From Proteles cristata cristata (Eukaryota; Chordata; Mammalia; Carnivora; Hyaenidae), in contig JAESUZ010001269.1 of assembly GCA_017311185.1 (NCBI GenBank), positions 248,001 through 312,000 on the forward strand: DNA of 64,000 bases. The letters run 5' to 3'. The notes under the pieces are model-generated. The model worked only from the letters and a program-made list of their open reading frames with translations. It had not been told where the DNA came from and did not search any database. This document shows, in pieces, positions 25,801 to 35,434 of the stretch. Each line of letters opens with the position of its first letter. The first letter of the stretch is position 1. Made by a program: the position numbers and the translations under genes.

Positions 25801-27138
25801 CAGCTCAAGGGCTAAATCTAAATCCTTCATGACCTCACTGTCCTAAAGGTAACCTCTATCTTCCAAATTTCCATACAATTTCTCACATTATGGCTCAGGT
25901 CATAGATACTATCCTACTTCTTCTCAGTTGAAGGGAAGAGTGGGTACATTAACATTTACTGAAAATCTTCTAGAAGTGCAGCTTATTCTTCACAAAGTGA
26001 AATACATTTTCTTCCTCTTAATTTGCAGATGAGGAAAGAGCTCAAACTGTGGCCATTAATTAATTAACTGCAGGGCTAGAATTTAAATGCACTTTTTATC
26101 CCTCAGAGCTAACTCTTTTCCTAATGCCTTGCCACCACCATATATAGTCACCTATCACCTACCACCTGCTAGAGTACTATGCTAAGGGTCAGGAAAGTAG
26201 AAACAGAATCAAAAGAGGAAAAAATCAAAAGACCATCTTTGTTTCCCCACAGTACTGGATCTAGCTTAAGGAATGGACGTTAGGCCCAACAACTTATGTT
26301 CACTTTCTTCTGAATACAACCATGAGCTTACATGAATTAGTTTCCTTCTAAACTCCCAACACTTCAGAAAGGAGTCACACTCTAGTTTAGCAATCCTCAA
26401 AACTAACTTCGTGCCACGCCTGACATACTACAAATGTGAATACAAGAAAAATTCATTCTATCTAGTCTAGATTTCATCATTCCTGAGGAGTTAAAGACCT
26501 GATCACACAAGTCAAAGGCCACAAGGAGAGCATCTCTTCAAAGGACTGCAAAACAAGCTTCAGGGTCCCTGACGGCCAGTAACTAAGGCGGAATAAGGGG
26601 ATACTAACCACTGGGAGAAATATATATTCAACAACGAGAAATAACTTTAAGGAAAAGTAATACCACCCGCAAGGGGAGAAATGAAGTTACTAGGAGAGAA
26701 CACTGAGACTGAGTACCCCATACGTCGCTTCCTAAAAACGAGTTAAGTGTTTCGCAGCAGGCCCCCTTCCCCTGCCGGCTACCTCCAGGAAGGCGGCCAC
26801 GTGCACGGGAGATAGCTGTAATCGCGGCGCCCTGTCCCATTGGGAGGAGAGCTGACCGAGCTCGCGTAACAGACATGCAACTCCGAAATCAGCAGGGCTC
26901 TCGTCAGTTGGTGGAGAGCCCCAGGGAGGGCGCGTAGAGCCGCAGCCGCAGGTACAACCAGGAGGTAAGCCCTCTCTACCTTGCAAACGGGGCCTGGGAT
27001 ACGGCTTCTCTCCTCTTCCTCCGCCTCTTCTACCATGTCTTGCAGCTTAGCTGGCTGCTTGGCATCCGTTTCGTTCCGTTTTGGCTTTTTCGCCTGAACG
27101 GCCAAGCCTCCACGCCGCTTCCTCTTGGTCGCCGCCAT
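16628..27138 (-). CDS. BRIX1: BRIX1, ribosome biogenesis protein BRX1 homologue (complete)
   Basis: Ten coding exons in order: 26980-27138, 23836-23947, 22370-22413, 20394-20464, 20046-20095, 19651-19724, 19436-19486, 19193-19294, 17146-17274, 16628-16897. They sum to 1062 bases, 353 codons plus stop, the same length as human BRIX1, with all junctions AG/GT and in frame. The N-terminus is basic (MAATKRKRRGG), a likely nuclear/nucleolar signal. The Brix domain spans about residues 60-250 (from KERILIFSSRGINFRTRHL to the GPRFVLNLIKIFQG region). The C-terminus is lysine/arginine-rich (KARKKRIYKRQRK). Known role: nucleolar factor needed for early pre-60S particles and 27S-type rRNA processing, working with other Brix proteins and EBP2. 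It shares a divergent promoter with RAD1. No disruption was seen. Confidence 0.98.
17146..17274 (-). CDS. BRIX1: BRIX1 coding exon 9
   Basis: 129 bases, 43 codons, IIEEDAALVEIGPRFVLNLI through HYQSPNM; the end of the Brix domain. Confidence 0.96.
17647..17871 (+). mobile_element. Carnivore SINE in BRIX1 intron 8
   Basis: Sense; target duplication TTTAAAATTTAAGCCA at both ends. Confidence 0.93.
18149..18334 (+). mobile_element. Carnivore SINE, diverged
   Basis: Sense; has a TAAGTGTCAAGTGTCAG duplication in the head. Confidence 0.88.
18335..18505 (-). mobile_element. Carnivore SINE, tail to tail with the previous copy
   Basis: Antisense; its T-rich start abuts the A-rich tail of the previous copy, forming an imperfect inverted repeat. 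Confidence 0.87.
18516..18713 (-). mobile_element. Carnivore SINE, diverged
   Basis: Antisense; G-rich variant of the GA tract (GTGGGGATGG region). Confidence 0.86.
19193..19294 (-). CDS. BRIX1: BRIX1 coding exon 8
   Basis: 102 bases, 34 codons, IFSTPRYHPKSQPFVDHVFT through WFRNFQ, phase 0 at both ends. Confidence 0.96.
19436..19486 (-). CDS. BRIX1: BRIX1 coding exon 7 (51 bases)
   Basis: Seventeen codons, AFDELPHYALLKELLIQ, phase 0 at both ends. Skipping it would keep the frame. Confidence 0.95.
19651..19724 (-). CDS. BRIX1: BRIX1 coding exon 6
   Basis: 74 bases, IHTLAELKMTGNCLKGSRPL then LSFDP. Acceptor TTCTAG, donor GTAAGT; ends at codon 170. Confidence 0.95.
19797..20011 (-). mobile_element. 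Carnivore SINE in BRIX1 intron 5
   Basis: Antisense; target duplication CATTAAAAAAATCTT on both sides. Only 35 bases left of BRIX1 exon 5. Confidence 0.92.
20046..20095 (-). CDS. BRIX1: BRIX1 coding exon 5
   Basis: 50 bases, LSNSPHGPSAKFLVQN, a conserved Brix-family segment. Acceptor TTTTTCAG, donor GTAAGT. Confidence 0.95.
20394..20464 (-). CDS. BRIX1: BRIX1 coding exon 4
   Basis: 71 bases, VCEMKNCNKCIYFEAKKKQD then LYMW. Acceptor CTTTAG, donor GTAAGA inside the Trp codon. Confidence 0.95.
20842..21038 (-). mobile_element. Carnivore SINE
   Basis: Antisense, single GA tract; a second antisense copy follows after 15 bases. Confidence 0.88.
21054..21259 (-). mobile_element. Carnivore SINE
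   Basis: Antisense, diverged. Confidence 0.88.
21640..21785 (+). repeat. L2 3' end
   Basis: TTAGAATGTGGATCCC through GTGCTAAATGAATAAAA corresponds to the L2 terminal region. Confidence 0.6.
22370..22413 (-). CDS. BRIX1: BRIX1 coding exon 3 (44 bases)
   Basis: Short exon DTKMDRKDKLFVINE. Acceptor TTTATAG, donor GTAATT. Ends at codon 105 in phase 0. Too short to stand out as an open frame. Confidence 0.95.
22519..22736 (-). mobile_element. Carnivore SINE
   Basis: Antisense, in BRIX1 intron 2. Confidence 0.9.
22858..23048. mobile_element. Possible hAT-type MITE
   Basis: Ends CAGTGTTTCTCA and TTTGAGAAACAGTG are near inverted repeats of the hAT-Charlie kind (CAGTGGTTCTCA); flanks TCTTAG and TCTAAG may be a decayed 8-base duplication. 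Confidence 0.4.
23272..23472 (-). mobile_element. Carnivore SINE, diverged
   Basis: Antisense; the head has small deletions (GAGCCAAGAGACGAAATC). Confidence 0.86.
23836..23947 (-). CDS. BRIX1: BRIX1 coding exon 2 (start of the Brix domain)
   Basis: 112 bases, TTTCAG to GTGCCT. GKWKNKERILIF through LMPHSKA, the opening strand and helix of the Brix fold. Confidence 0.96.
24472..24693 (+). mobile_element. Carnivore SINE, young type
   Basis: Sense, near consensus; target duplication of about 20 bases (AATAATACAGCCAAGGA at both ends). Confidence 0.95.
24890..25290 (+). repeat. L2 LINE fragment
   Basis: Pyrimidine-rich L2 body (TCTCTCTGCAACAACTC region). Confidence 0.5.
25545..25970 (+). repeat. 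L2 LINE fragment
   Basis: GATCCAGCTCAAGGGCTAAA and CCTTCATGACCTCACTG fit L2. Confidence 0.5.
26980..27138 (-). CDS. BRIX1: BRIX1 coding exon 1 (residues 1-53)
   Basis: The ATG at 27138 has A at -3 and G at +4, a strong context. Encodes the basic N-terminus, an acidic run (EEAEEEERSR) and IPGPVCK, then donor GTAGAG. Confidence 0.96.
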
Positions 27139-27143
27139 CTTGC
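27129..27143 (-). promoter_or_regulatory. YY1-type motif over the BRIX1 start codon
   Basis: On the minus strand the sequence reads CAAGATGGCGGCGAC, a strong match to the YY1 consensus AAGATGGCGGC; the ATG inside it is the BRIX1 initiation codon. Confidence 0.75.
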
Positions 27144-27244
27144 CCGATCTCCTTCTGTCTCAGCTTTCCTTCCGGCTCCGCCGCTCGCTCCCCTTTCCGA
27201 TCTCTATGATACCGTGCGCTCGGCTCTGCAGTCCCCCGGCTCTA

Positions 27245-27451
27245 TGGTACCTTTTTCCGGTTTCTGGTAACGCACTCGCGGCTCTCTAGGCCGCCGCTAA
27301 CTCTGTGGTGACGGTGGCCGAAGTGGCTGTCTGGTCTGAAAAGAGTGGCGGGAGCCGCTCCGCTTCCCGTCCAGCTAACCGGGAGGCGACGCTCGCTCCC
27401 CCGGTGACCTGGCTGCGAAGGGCTCTCGGGCGTCCAGACCCCGCCACAGAG
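27245..27451 (+). other. RAD1: RAD1 untranslated exon 1 (5' end approximate)
   Basis: A good donor, CACAGAG/GTAAAG, lies at 27451/27452 in the CpG island, and the next exon has an acceptor at 27866-27867. The start is a guess from promoter layout. No coding sequence of RAD1 is in it. Confidence 0.6.
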
Positions 27452-27867
27452 GTAAAGTTTCCGCGCCCCAGGACGGGAGGACCTTCCGAGGACTTGGGGC
27501 CCGCCTTCCATCGCCTTTCCTGTTAGGGGCAAGGCTGGTGGCGCCGGACAGCTCAAACCCGACTCTGTGGGAACACGGAGCCGGAGTCCTGCGTGGCGAA
27601 ACTGGCCTCAAGTAGAACTACCGTGTTAGTTGCCTGTTACCGTTGTTCACAACTTTTCCTGTGTTCGTGGGCCAGTATTAAAGACCGGGAAACCGGGGCT
27701 TAGGTGTAATTTTCCCCCCAAAGTTACGGAGTTACAGGGCCAGAGGTGGGTCCAGTCCCTGTGCAGCTGAGTTCAATGCCGAGGCCTCGTCCGCTTCGCC
27801 TCGACGCAGGTTGACTTCGCGGGCCTTGCCGACATTGATCCGGAGTTTTGTTGTCTTATCTCATCAG

Positions 27868-28132
27868 GTGTCTCGCGATCCGCAGCAGCAAGTGTTGGCA
27901 CTGGGAACATCCCTTGGGGACAAATGTACAGTGGACGATGCCCCTTCTAACTCCACAGATCCAAGATGAGAATGATTACAGCTTAGTGGCCAGTCTTGAC
28001 AACGTTAGGAATCTCTCCACTATCTTGAAGGCTATTCATTTCCGAGAACACGCTACCTGTTTCGCTACAAAAAATGGAATCAAGGTTACAGTGGAAAATG
28101 CAAAGTGTGTGCAAGCAAATGCTTTTATCCAG
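27868..28132 (+). CDS. RAD1: RAD1 exon 2 (coding from 27938; residues 1-65)
   Basis: Acceptor TCATCAG at 27861-27867, donor GTATGC. The first 70 bases are 5' UTR with a TCTCGCGA core at 27871-27878 and a short upstream ORF at 27924. The main ATG has A at -3. Confidence 0.93.
27924..27950 (+). promoter_or_regulatory. Upstream ORF overlapping the RAD1 start codon
   Basis: ATG at 27924 opens an eight-codon frame (MYSGRCPF) that stops at TAA 27948-27950, ten bases past the main ATG at 27938 and in a different frame. It lies within the transcribed exon, so it could lower or tune RAD1 translation. Confidence 0.6.
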
Positions 28133-31100
28133 GTATGCAAGTAGGCATCTTTAAGCCTACGACATTTGATATAATTCACCCAGTTTAATGAATTCCAACA
28201 GGCTTAATAGACATCATTTAAATTAGAGAGCAGTATGTCATTATTTGAATTCTTCCCCTCTCCTGGCAAATTCTTTTCTCGTTTTATAGAGATAATGGTT
28301 AGTAATAATAATAATGCGTAGAATTTACTAAGCTAAACTATGGGCCAGGTACTATTATGAGTGTTTTAGATACTTAACCTCATTTAATACCATAGTCCTA
28401 TCAGGTAGGTTCTGTTATTATTCCCATTTTACGTGTGAGGAAACTGAGGTACAGTTTAAGTGATCTGCCAACAGCGCCAGAGTTGGCAAGTGGCTGAGCT
28501 GAGCTGAGAACCCAAACATTTGTTTTCAGAGTAAATGCTCTTGGCCACTGCTTTGCTTTTCCCTTTTATTGGTCATAATAGAAAGTTTGTTCTTACAAAG
28601 TTATATTTTTGTGGTTCAGATAGGATTTCAAAATTATTCCAACATTTTTTTGAACACCTAAATGTGCAGTGTGATCTCAGATATAGAGGGATAAGACACG
28701 GTTCCTGTCAAAAGAGATTAGAAAACTGCTATCACTTATGCAGATGTTTGGCTATTTTCCAAGTGACTTTAGCTCTATTGATAGGCATAAAAATGAGACA
28801 AGGGATAAGTCATGTGTACGATAGTTTAGATCAACGAAACTAGATAAAGGACCCTTGATAAAGTTTTGCATAGTACTGAAATCACTGTTACACTTTGAAC
28901 TACTGAGTAGTATTATTTAATGGATAATAGTTGAAAAAGCTTAAGATGTTTTTATTGGTAATCAGAAATTTGCATGGAATTAAAATAATACTGTTATTTT
29001 TAAAACATAGAAAGTGAAATATAGAACCTTCTGTGTGAGTTTTCATTAATATATATGCATTTTCATGTTTCCTTTTTTTTCACAGGCTGGAATATTTCAA
29101 GAGTTTATAGTTCAGGAAGAGTCTGTTACTTTTCGAATAAATTTAACTGTCCTTTTAGACTGTTTATCTATATTTGGATCAAGTCCTATGCCAGGTGAAC
29201 CATTTTATTGTCATTATAATGACACAAAAGTGTTATACAGAATGATCAGAAAAATACAGGAAACATCATTAGAAGTAATAAACGTATCTTAGAAATTGCA
29301 AATTCATTTTATATTGGTCACAATCATGGATTCTAACTTTTCACAATATTAATAGAAAGTGTGCTGTGGTTCTTTACAAATATTTGCAAAATGTTTGCAA
29401 AAATATTTACATTGATCTTTTTTTAATTTACAAAGTTTTGGGGATTTTAAATTTGAACTGACCAAGAGAAGACTGAATATGCGTTAATTATCTCTATTTA
29501 ACATTGTGAGAACGTGTGAAACATGTATTGCTTCTTTTCCCTAACGTGTTCAGAATTCACACAGTTTAGTGGCAGAGAAAACAAACCAACACTCCTAACT
29601 CCTAGTTGATTGTGTTCAAAATTTGTTTGCTCTTATTTGCTTAAGCCCTGTTAGTAAATCATCTATTTTCTGAAATGTTTTCTTTTAAAATATTTACACA
29701 TTAAATTTTTTTAGGAATAGTGAACTCAGTTGCTCTGGATATACGACTACAAGGAATCACCAGAAGAATGATTTTCTTTCATAGGAAAGGAATCTGGAGA
29801 TAATCTAGGGAAAATTAGGCTGTGGTTCTCTAGAAAATATATTTTCATTTTATACCAATAATTCTGTTATTGCTAATTGTACAGTTTTCTAATGCAGCTT
29901 TCCCTAGCTGGTTTTTCATAAAAGCATCTGCTTTCCCCCATTCCGCATTGTGGCTCTCCATCCACTAAGGGAAAGGAGCCTAAAATACCCTGTCCTATTT
30001 TTCCTCCTCTCTAGTGGTTTGCAGTGTTAAAATCCACACCACCATTAACCACCCTCTCTTTCTCCCAATTTGATCTTAAAATTTGAGAAAGTATAAATAA
30101 TATCTCCCAATAAAAAAGGTTGATTCCTTGTCACAATGAGTACACTGACATTATAATGCAGACGGCATGAAAGCAGGCCACTGCTGCGTGCACGCATTGA
30201 ACCTTTGAGAAACAGCACAGCTTCTTCTGCAGTAATTCTGTTACTTGCAGTATTGGTCCATGCAGATTCTCCATACTGAAATTGTAGATCTATGAAATCA
30301 GTAAGCTGTTTCTGAGGTTTTTTTGGCAAGTTGGAAGACAATTTCAAAGAGTTACATTATATTTTGTTCGGTTCCCAGTTTTGTTACAGTTATTTTTTGA
30401 ACTGTCTACACATAACCATCATCAGGGAAGATAGGATCCCTTCTTCTAAAGAGATACATGTGTGCTAGAAACTGGGCAGAATAAAATAATCTTCAGGAGT
30501 TTTATGTATTATTTAAGGAGAACCTGAACCTGTACTATAAAGCTAAGCTCAACCTTCGATTTATTTCCATTGCAGGCACTTTAACTGCACTGCGGATGTG
30601 TTACCAAGGTTATGGTTACCCTTTGATGCTCTTTCTGGAAGAAGGAGGGGTGGTGACAGTCTGTAAAATCAATACTCAGGAGCCTGAGGAGACTCTGGAT
30701 TTTGATTTCTGCAGCACCAATGTTATTAATAAAATTATTCTGCAGTCAGAGGGGCTCCGTGAAGCATTTTCCGAATTGGATATGACGAGTGAGGTCCTGC
30801 AGATCACCATGTCTCCTGACAAGCCTTATTTCAGGTATTTGAACACAGCACAATTAAAGCTCATGTAGTCTGCTCTCTCTCCCTACTTACACATTTGCTT
30901 GGGATGCAGAACTTTTATTATCCAGGTTCCTAGAATTTTCAGATCTTTAGAGAGCTTTTACTCTTATTTTTATAGATCAGGAAACTTAAGGTCCAGGAAG
31001 ATGAATTCACGACTTAAAGCTTCTTGGTTATGTAGTGTTGGTTTATAGATCAGTAGCCCAGTCTCCTATTTCATAAACTAATGGTTTTTTCATTGTACTG

Positions 31101-33726
31101 TTGTAGATCAGGTTACATCACGAGGAAAATTTGGGCTTAAACTTTTGGAAAAGGTGTTCGTATCATATGGTATTTCTTTTTCTTCCCTTTCAAGTTAGTA
31201 CAGGATGCAAAAGGGAGCAGATGTTTTCTATACCTGGTTCATTCACTGACTATCTACTAGTCACCTACTGTGTGTATATTCTTCTTTTTAAACACTTTGG
31301 AAAGGAACCGCTTAAAATCAAGGTGAAGAGAAGATATGTGAAACAGCATAGAAGAAACAGGATTGCATGCCATTAAGTACCAAAACAATACACAGATTCT
31401 TAGGGAACAGTACATGACTACTTAGGGATGATTAGTTGAAGTAAGCTTCCTGAGGGAGGGCAATTTTCAGCAGGAACACAATGTCAAAAACTTTCAGGTT
31501 GCTCCTGATATTTTGAACCAACAAATTATGAAATTTTCAGGATAAGAATAAGTTTGGAAGATTTAAATATTTCTTCCCTTTTGAAATACATCAGAATATT
31601 AAAGAGTAAAGGAGCTAAATGCATAATGAATGAGAGGTATAAGTTGTTCTTTTTACATCTACTCTAGAAGAACTGAAGTCTCTTATCATGACATTAGGCA
31701 GTTAAAAATTTGGCCCAAGATTGGTTCAAATGTTAACCAAACTGGAAATCAGTGAAACCATAAGCAGTGACATGAGTTAATATTCTGGACACTTGTACAG
31801 TATAGTTCAGAGGACCACCATTTATATGATATCTTCGCATAGTAACCAGATGGATCATGGTATCTTTCATCTCTGGTATGGGGGGAACCAGGAGGTGAAA
31901 TTTCTTTCTGGTTTTGTTAAATTTAAGGTGTCTATGACACTAAGGAGTAGTTGGACATATGAAGTTCAGGAGATCTGTCTAGACTAGAAAATTAGATATG
32001 GGAGTCTGGACGGGATGGCTCAGAGGAGGAGGTTACGTTAGAGGAGCGACAAGATGGAACCTGGGGAAGACCAGCACGTAGGTCTGTGCCCACATAGTAC
32101 CTACTGACTTATTAACCCCATAGCAAGTGGTCAGTAGACTCTTGCAGATTAAATAACTTGTAAACATTTACAAATTGTCTACACACAAACTGCTGATATT
32201 ACCAAATAAGGAAAGCCATGAAACAGCCTAAATAGAAACAGAAGAGCTGTAATTGCTGGGTGTGGCAGTAGAGAGGGAACAGGATCCCAGGCTTGCAGAT
32301 GAGGTGCATCAGGGTTTTCCATCACTCTTCAACTGTCTGCTTTTATATTATTTTTTTAATGTTTATTTATTTTGAGAGAGAAAGAGAATGTGGGGGAGGG
32401 GCAGAGAAAGGGGGAGAGCAAAAAGCGGGTTCTGCACCGTCAGCACAGAACCTGACGCGGGGCTCAATCTCACGAGCCGTGAGATCATGACCTGAGTCAA
32501 AATCAAGATGCGTACTGACTGAGCCACTAGGCGCCCCTATTTCTGATTTAAGGATGTAGAAAAATGAGTATCAGAGTTGAACTAAGGTAATGAAATAGAG
32601 GCAAACACCCCTGGGTTCCTTTTGTGATTGATTTTTTTCCCCAAAGCTGTTTATTAGTTGCTGGTTTTGCTGTACTCCCACACCACCCTGCAGGGGTCTT
32701 TGTTACTGTGATTGTCATAATCGTCACCATTTGTTTACATATCTGTTTCACTCCATGAATGAGCAGTTTTTTTTTTTTTTAAGTTTTTAAATTTATTTCT
32801 GTGAGAGAGAGAGAGAGACAGAGAGACAGAGAGACAGAGAGAGACAGCGTGAGCAGGGGGAGGGTCAGAGAAAGACGGAGATACAGAATCCGAAACAGGC
32901 TCCTGGCTCTGAGTTGGCAGTCAGCACAGAGCCCGACGCGCGGCTCAAATTCATGAACCGTGAGATCATGACCTGAGCCAAAGGCAGATGCTTCACGGAC
33001 TGAGCCACCCAGGTGCTCCCGCGAATGAGCTTTTCAAGGAGGTGTCTTTATTGGGATCCTTATGCGGCTTATTGTTGGACCAGTGAATAAATGAGTTGCT
33101 CTTTTTTTTTTTTACTGTAGGTTATCTACTTTTGGGAATGCAGGAAGCTCCCACCTTGATTATCCCAAAGATTCTGATTTGATGGAATCATTTCAATGTA
33201 ATCAGACCCAGGTCAACAGGTCAGTTCTTAATAATATTTAGTCATGAAGGTGAGGTTGAGGACCACATATCTATTAAATGTTATAAAACTTTCAATTTAT
33301 TGCTAAAGGTATGATATTCTAATGATATAAATAGTAGGTTGCTGGGTTTACTTGGGGATTTGGGGTGGTGATAATGGATGACATTTTTAAAATGAAAAAT
33401 ATTAGCAAATTTGACAAGTATTTGATTTTATTCTTACATTTACTACTAGGTAGTTCTTGGCTCATTTTTGTCCTTCACTTGGGAGTTATGAGCACTGCTT
33501 TCAATGTGTCCAAATGACAGCTTTTTATTTACTCCTCTACAGATACAAGATTTCTTTACTGAAGCCCTCTACAAAGGCATTAGTCCTATCATGTAAGGTG
33601 TCTATTCGAACAGATAACCGAGGATTCCTCTCATTACAGTATATGATTAGAAATGAAGATGGACAGATATGTTTTGTGGAATATTACTGCTGCCCTGACG
33701 AGGAAGTCCCTGAATCAGGGTCTTAA
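27938..33726 (+). CDS. RAD1: RAD1, 9-1-1 checkpoint clamp subunit (complete)
   Basis: Coding exons: 27938-28132, 29086-29194, 30576-30834, 33121-33219, 33543-33726; 846 bases, 281 codons plus stop. All junctions are GT/AG and in frame. The protein begins MPLLTPQIQDENDYSLVASL; human RAD1 is 282 residues, and the missing residue is near position 13. The two PCNA-like halves are intact, with KNGIKVTVENAKCVQANAF and the LDCLSIFGSS segment in the first, and ALVLSCKVSIRTDNRGFLSL then EYYCCPDEEVPES at the end. Known role: with RAD9 and HUS1, RAD1 forms a ring loaded on damaged DNA by RAD17-RFC, enabling TOPBP1 to activate ATR. Nuclear. It is transcribed away from BRIX1. No break seen. Confidence 0.98.
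28295..28545 (-). repeat. MIR in RAD1 intron
   Basis: Nearly full antisense MIR: GGGCCAGGTACTATTATGAG, then CCATTTTACGTGTGAGGAAAC and the tRNA-like end. Confidence 0.85.
29086..29194 (+). CDS. RAD1: RAD1 coding exon 2 of 5
   Basis: 109 bases, TTTCACAG to GTGAAC. AGIFQEFIVQEESVTFRINL to SSPMP, then one base of Gly. The unspliced frame continues to 29292 but that part is intronic. Confidence 0.96.
30576..30834 (+). CDS. RAD1: RAD1 coding exon 3 of 5
   Basis: 259 bases, CATTGCAG to GTATTT. TLTALRMCYQGYGYPLMLFL through MSPDKPYF; contains the linker between the two clamp domains. Confidence 0.97.
32348..32537 (-). mobile_element. Carnivore SINE in RAD1
   Basis: Antisense, about 190 bases, in the intron before exon 4 of RAD1. 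Confidence 0.89.
32767..33019 (-). mobile_element. Carnivore SINE with expanded GA tract
   Basis: Antisense; a GAGAGACA tandem run lengthens the tract. About 100 bases before a RAD1 exon. Confidence 0.91.
33121..33219 (+). CDS. RAD1: RAD1 coding exon 4 of 5
   Basis: 99 bases, TTACTGTAG to GTCAGT. LSTFGNAGSSHLDYPKDSDL then MESFQCNQTQVN. A full SINE (32767-33019) sits about 100 bases upstream of the acceptor, next to its pyrimidine tract. Confidence 0.96.
33543..33726 (+). CDS. RAD1: RAD1 coding exon 5 of 5 and stop
   Basis: 184 bases. YKISLLKPSTKALVLSCKVS to EEVPESGS and TAA. The second-last residue is Gly where human has Glu. Confidence 0.96.
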
Positions 33727-34680
33727 GTATGGCATTTGCTGTGATACCTATGTGAACATTCATGATCGGTCACATTCTCAGTCTGGGTGTATTACTCCCC
33801 AGGATACTGGGTTTTCTAAAAGGAAGAAGCATGGAGGAGATAGGAACAAGGTCCGTGTACCCTAATAGTTGCTGTGTATTTTGTAAGTAAATGTTTTCAT
33901 GCAGTCATAGGTCACCCAGTACTGGCCTGTCCTCTGGTTCTGTCTTTTGAACTCATGGGAATCATTTTGAGCCAAGATGAACAATCTATTCAAGAAGGAC
34001 ATTTTAAGAATCTAAAGATGTAAAGTTTGATGATTCCATACCTGAAATGTTCTTTTATTTATTTACTATTAGAAAAAGCAGCAGCATCTGGGCATGAATT
34101 ATTAGTTTGACTTCTGAAGACTATCTTAACGCAGTGATCCTTAGAGTGTGGTGCCTGGACTGAGCATGTCAGCAGTACCTGGAGACTCGTCAGAGACGCC
34201 AGGGGTGGGCCGGCAGGCTGTAGCTGCGATCGTTTTCCCCAGGAAATTCGGATGCACGTTCAGCCACTTTTTTGAAGGATATGGGTGTTTTGTTTTGTTT
34301 TGTTTTGCATCAATAGCATTCAGTTGCATTGAAGTGAATCCTTTTACCTGTGATTTCTTCCCAAATGCTCAGAAGTTTAGGCTTTACCAAACAAGTTTGA
34401 GTAATTATATGATTTACCTTTAAAGTATGCATTTTAAAGACATCCATGAACAAGATTTAAGTCTTCAGAATAACAGAATTTCTTCTTCTCAGAGCTGTTC
34501 AGTGCATGAAGTACTGTAGTAAGTACTTCTCGGATACCTTCCATTTGCTTACAAGACTTTCTCATCCAAACCAAGGTGTAGAAAACCAGTTATCAAGTGA
34601 TTTTGCACTTTCTTGGGTCGTTTTTGATGAATTTTTATGGCAAGTAAATATTTAATAAAATACAATACTAAAATTATCTG
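33727..34680 (+). other. RAD1: RAD1 3' UTR (probable) with a poly(A) signal
   Basis: Sequence after the stop. An AATAAA at 34654-34659 followed by a T/G-rich stretch is a candidate end. It would include an antisense MER20 copy. Longer 3' ends, for example near AATAAA motifs at about 36.1 kb, cannot be excluded. Confidence 0.4.
34130..34268 (-). mobile_element. MER20 (hAT-Charlie) copy
   Basis: Pattern CTTAGAGTGTGG..GTACCTGGAGACT..CAGGGGTGGGCC..CCCAGGAAATTCGGATGCACGTTCA follows antisense MER20. Lies in the probable RAD1 3' UTR. Confidence 0.65.
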
Positions 34681-35276
34681 ACTTGTTTTGTAATAGAAAA
34701 ATACATAACTAAAATAAAGTTCCTGCACCACATGGTAACAGCTCCGTGTTGGACAGCACTGTTGGCCTTTGTGAATGTGACAGTTCTTCATAGGAAAAAA
34801 ACTCCACTGCAGGATTCATTTAGCCTCCCTGGCCTCTGGCCCCACTAATGCCAGCTACTGTGACCTGTGATCCCCCTCCTCCCCACCCATAAAAATGTCC
34901 TATGTTATCAATGGCTAAGAACCACAGAATAATCATCAAAAGGATATATTTGGAATGCTTACCTTAAAATTGGCCACTTGGCATTAGAGGAAATTGGTTT
35001 GGAGAGTAGTTCAGCAAACCACTTCAGGGAAATGATCCCCAGAACAGCTGTGGGCGCTGTTCCCAGGCCTGGGGGTGATTCTGGGTATCTAGCCCAGAGT
35101 GACTACCTGATCCTACTAAGTCCCCCAAGTAATCTCAGCATGCCAGCTGGTATGAAGAGTGGGGTTTTATAAAGTATATGCTGAGGTAGTAAATGAATCT
35201 ACATCAAGAACAGAACAAATCTAAAACGTAATTAGGAAAATATGTAATCAGTCAGCATTTCAAAGACTATAATTTT

Positions 35277-35434
35277 ATTTTTTCTTTTTAAAAATTTATT
35301 TATTTTGAGAGTGAAAGAGTGGGGGGGGTGGGGCAGAGAAAAAGAATCCCAACATGAGGCTCAAACTCAAGATCCATGAGATTGTGACCTGAGCTGAAGT
35401 CGGACACTCGACCAACAGAGCCACCCCGGTGCCC
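35277..35434 (-). mobile_element. Carnivore SINE, partial
   Basis: Antisense; lacks the middle GGCTCCAGGCTCTGAGC part. Confidence 0.84.

Larger units (their letters stand above)
23948..26979 (-). other. BRIX1 intron 1 (3.0 kb)
   Basis: Holds one young sense SINE (24472-24693), L2-like stretches (about 24.89-25.28 and 25.55-25.97 kb) and short MIR remnants. No extra exon seen. Confidence 0.7.
26930..27620. promoter_or_regulatory. Divergent CpG-island promoter of BRIX1 and RAD1
   Basis: CpG-rich, no TATA box. The BRIX1 ATG is at 27138 (minus) and the RAD1 first exon ends at 27451 (plus), so both transcripts start within about 200-300 bases. ETS-type CTTCCGG/CCGGAA motifs occur near 27169-27177 and 27254-27260, and a YY1-type motif overlaps the BRIX1 start. 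The island ends where RAD1 intron 1 becomes AT-richer. Confidence 0.85.

Noticed and set aside
27375..27611. Open frames in the BRIX1/RAD1 island on the minus strand
   Set aside because: CpG-island chance frames with no family signature; BRIX1 starts at 27138.
27848..27937. In-frame N-terminal extension of RAD1 upstream of 27938
   Set aside because: No ATG in that frame and it crosses a splice acceptor; the known protein starts MPLL at 27938.
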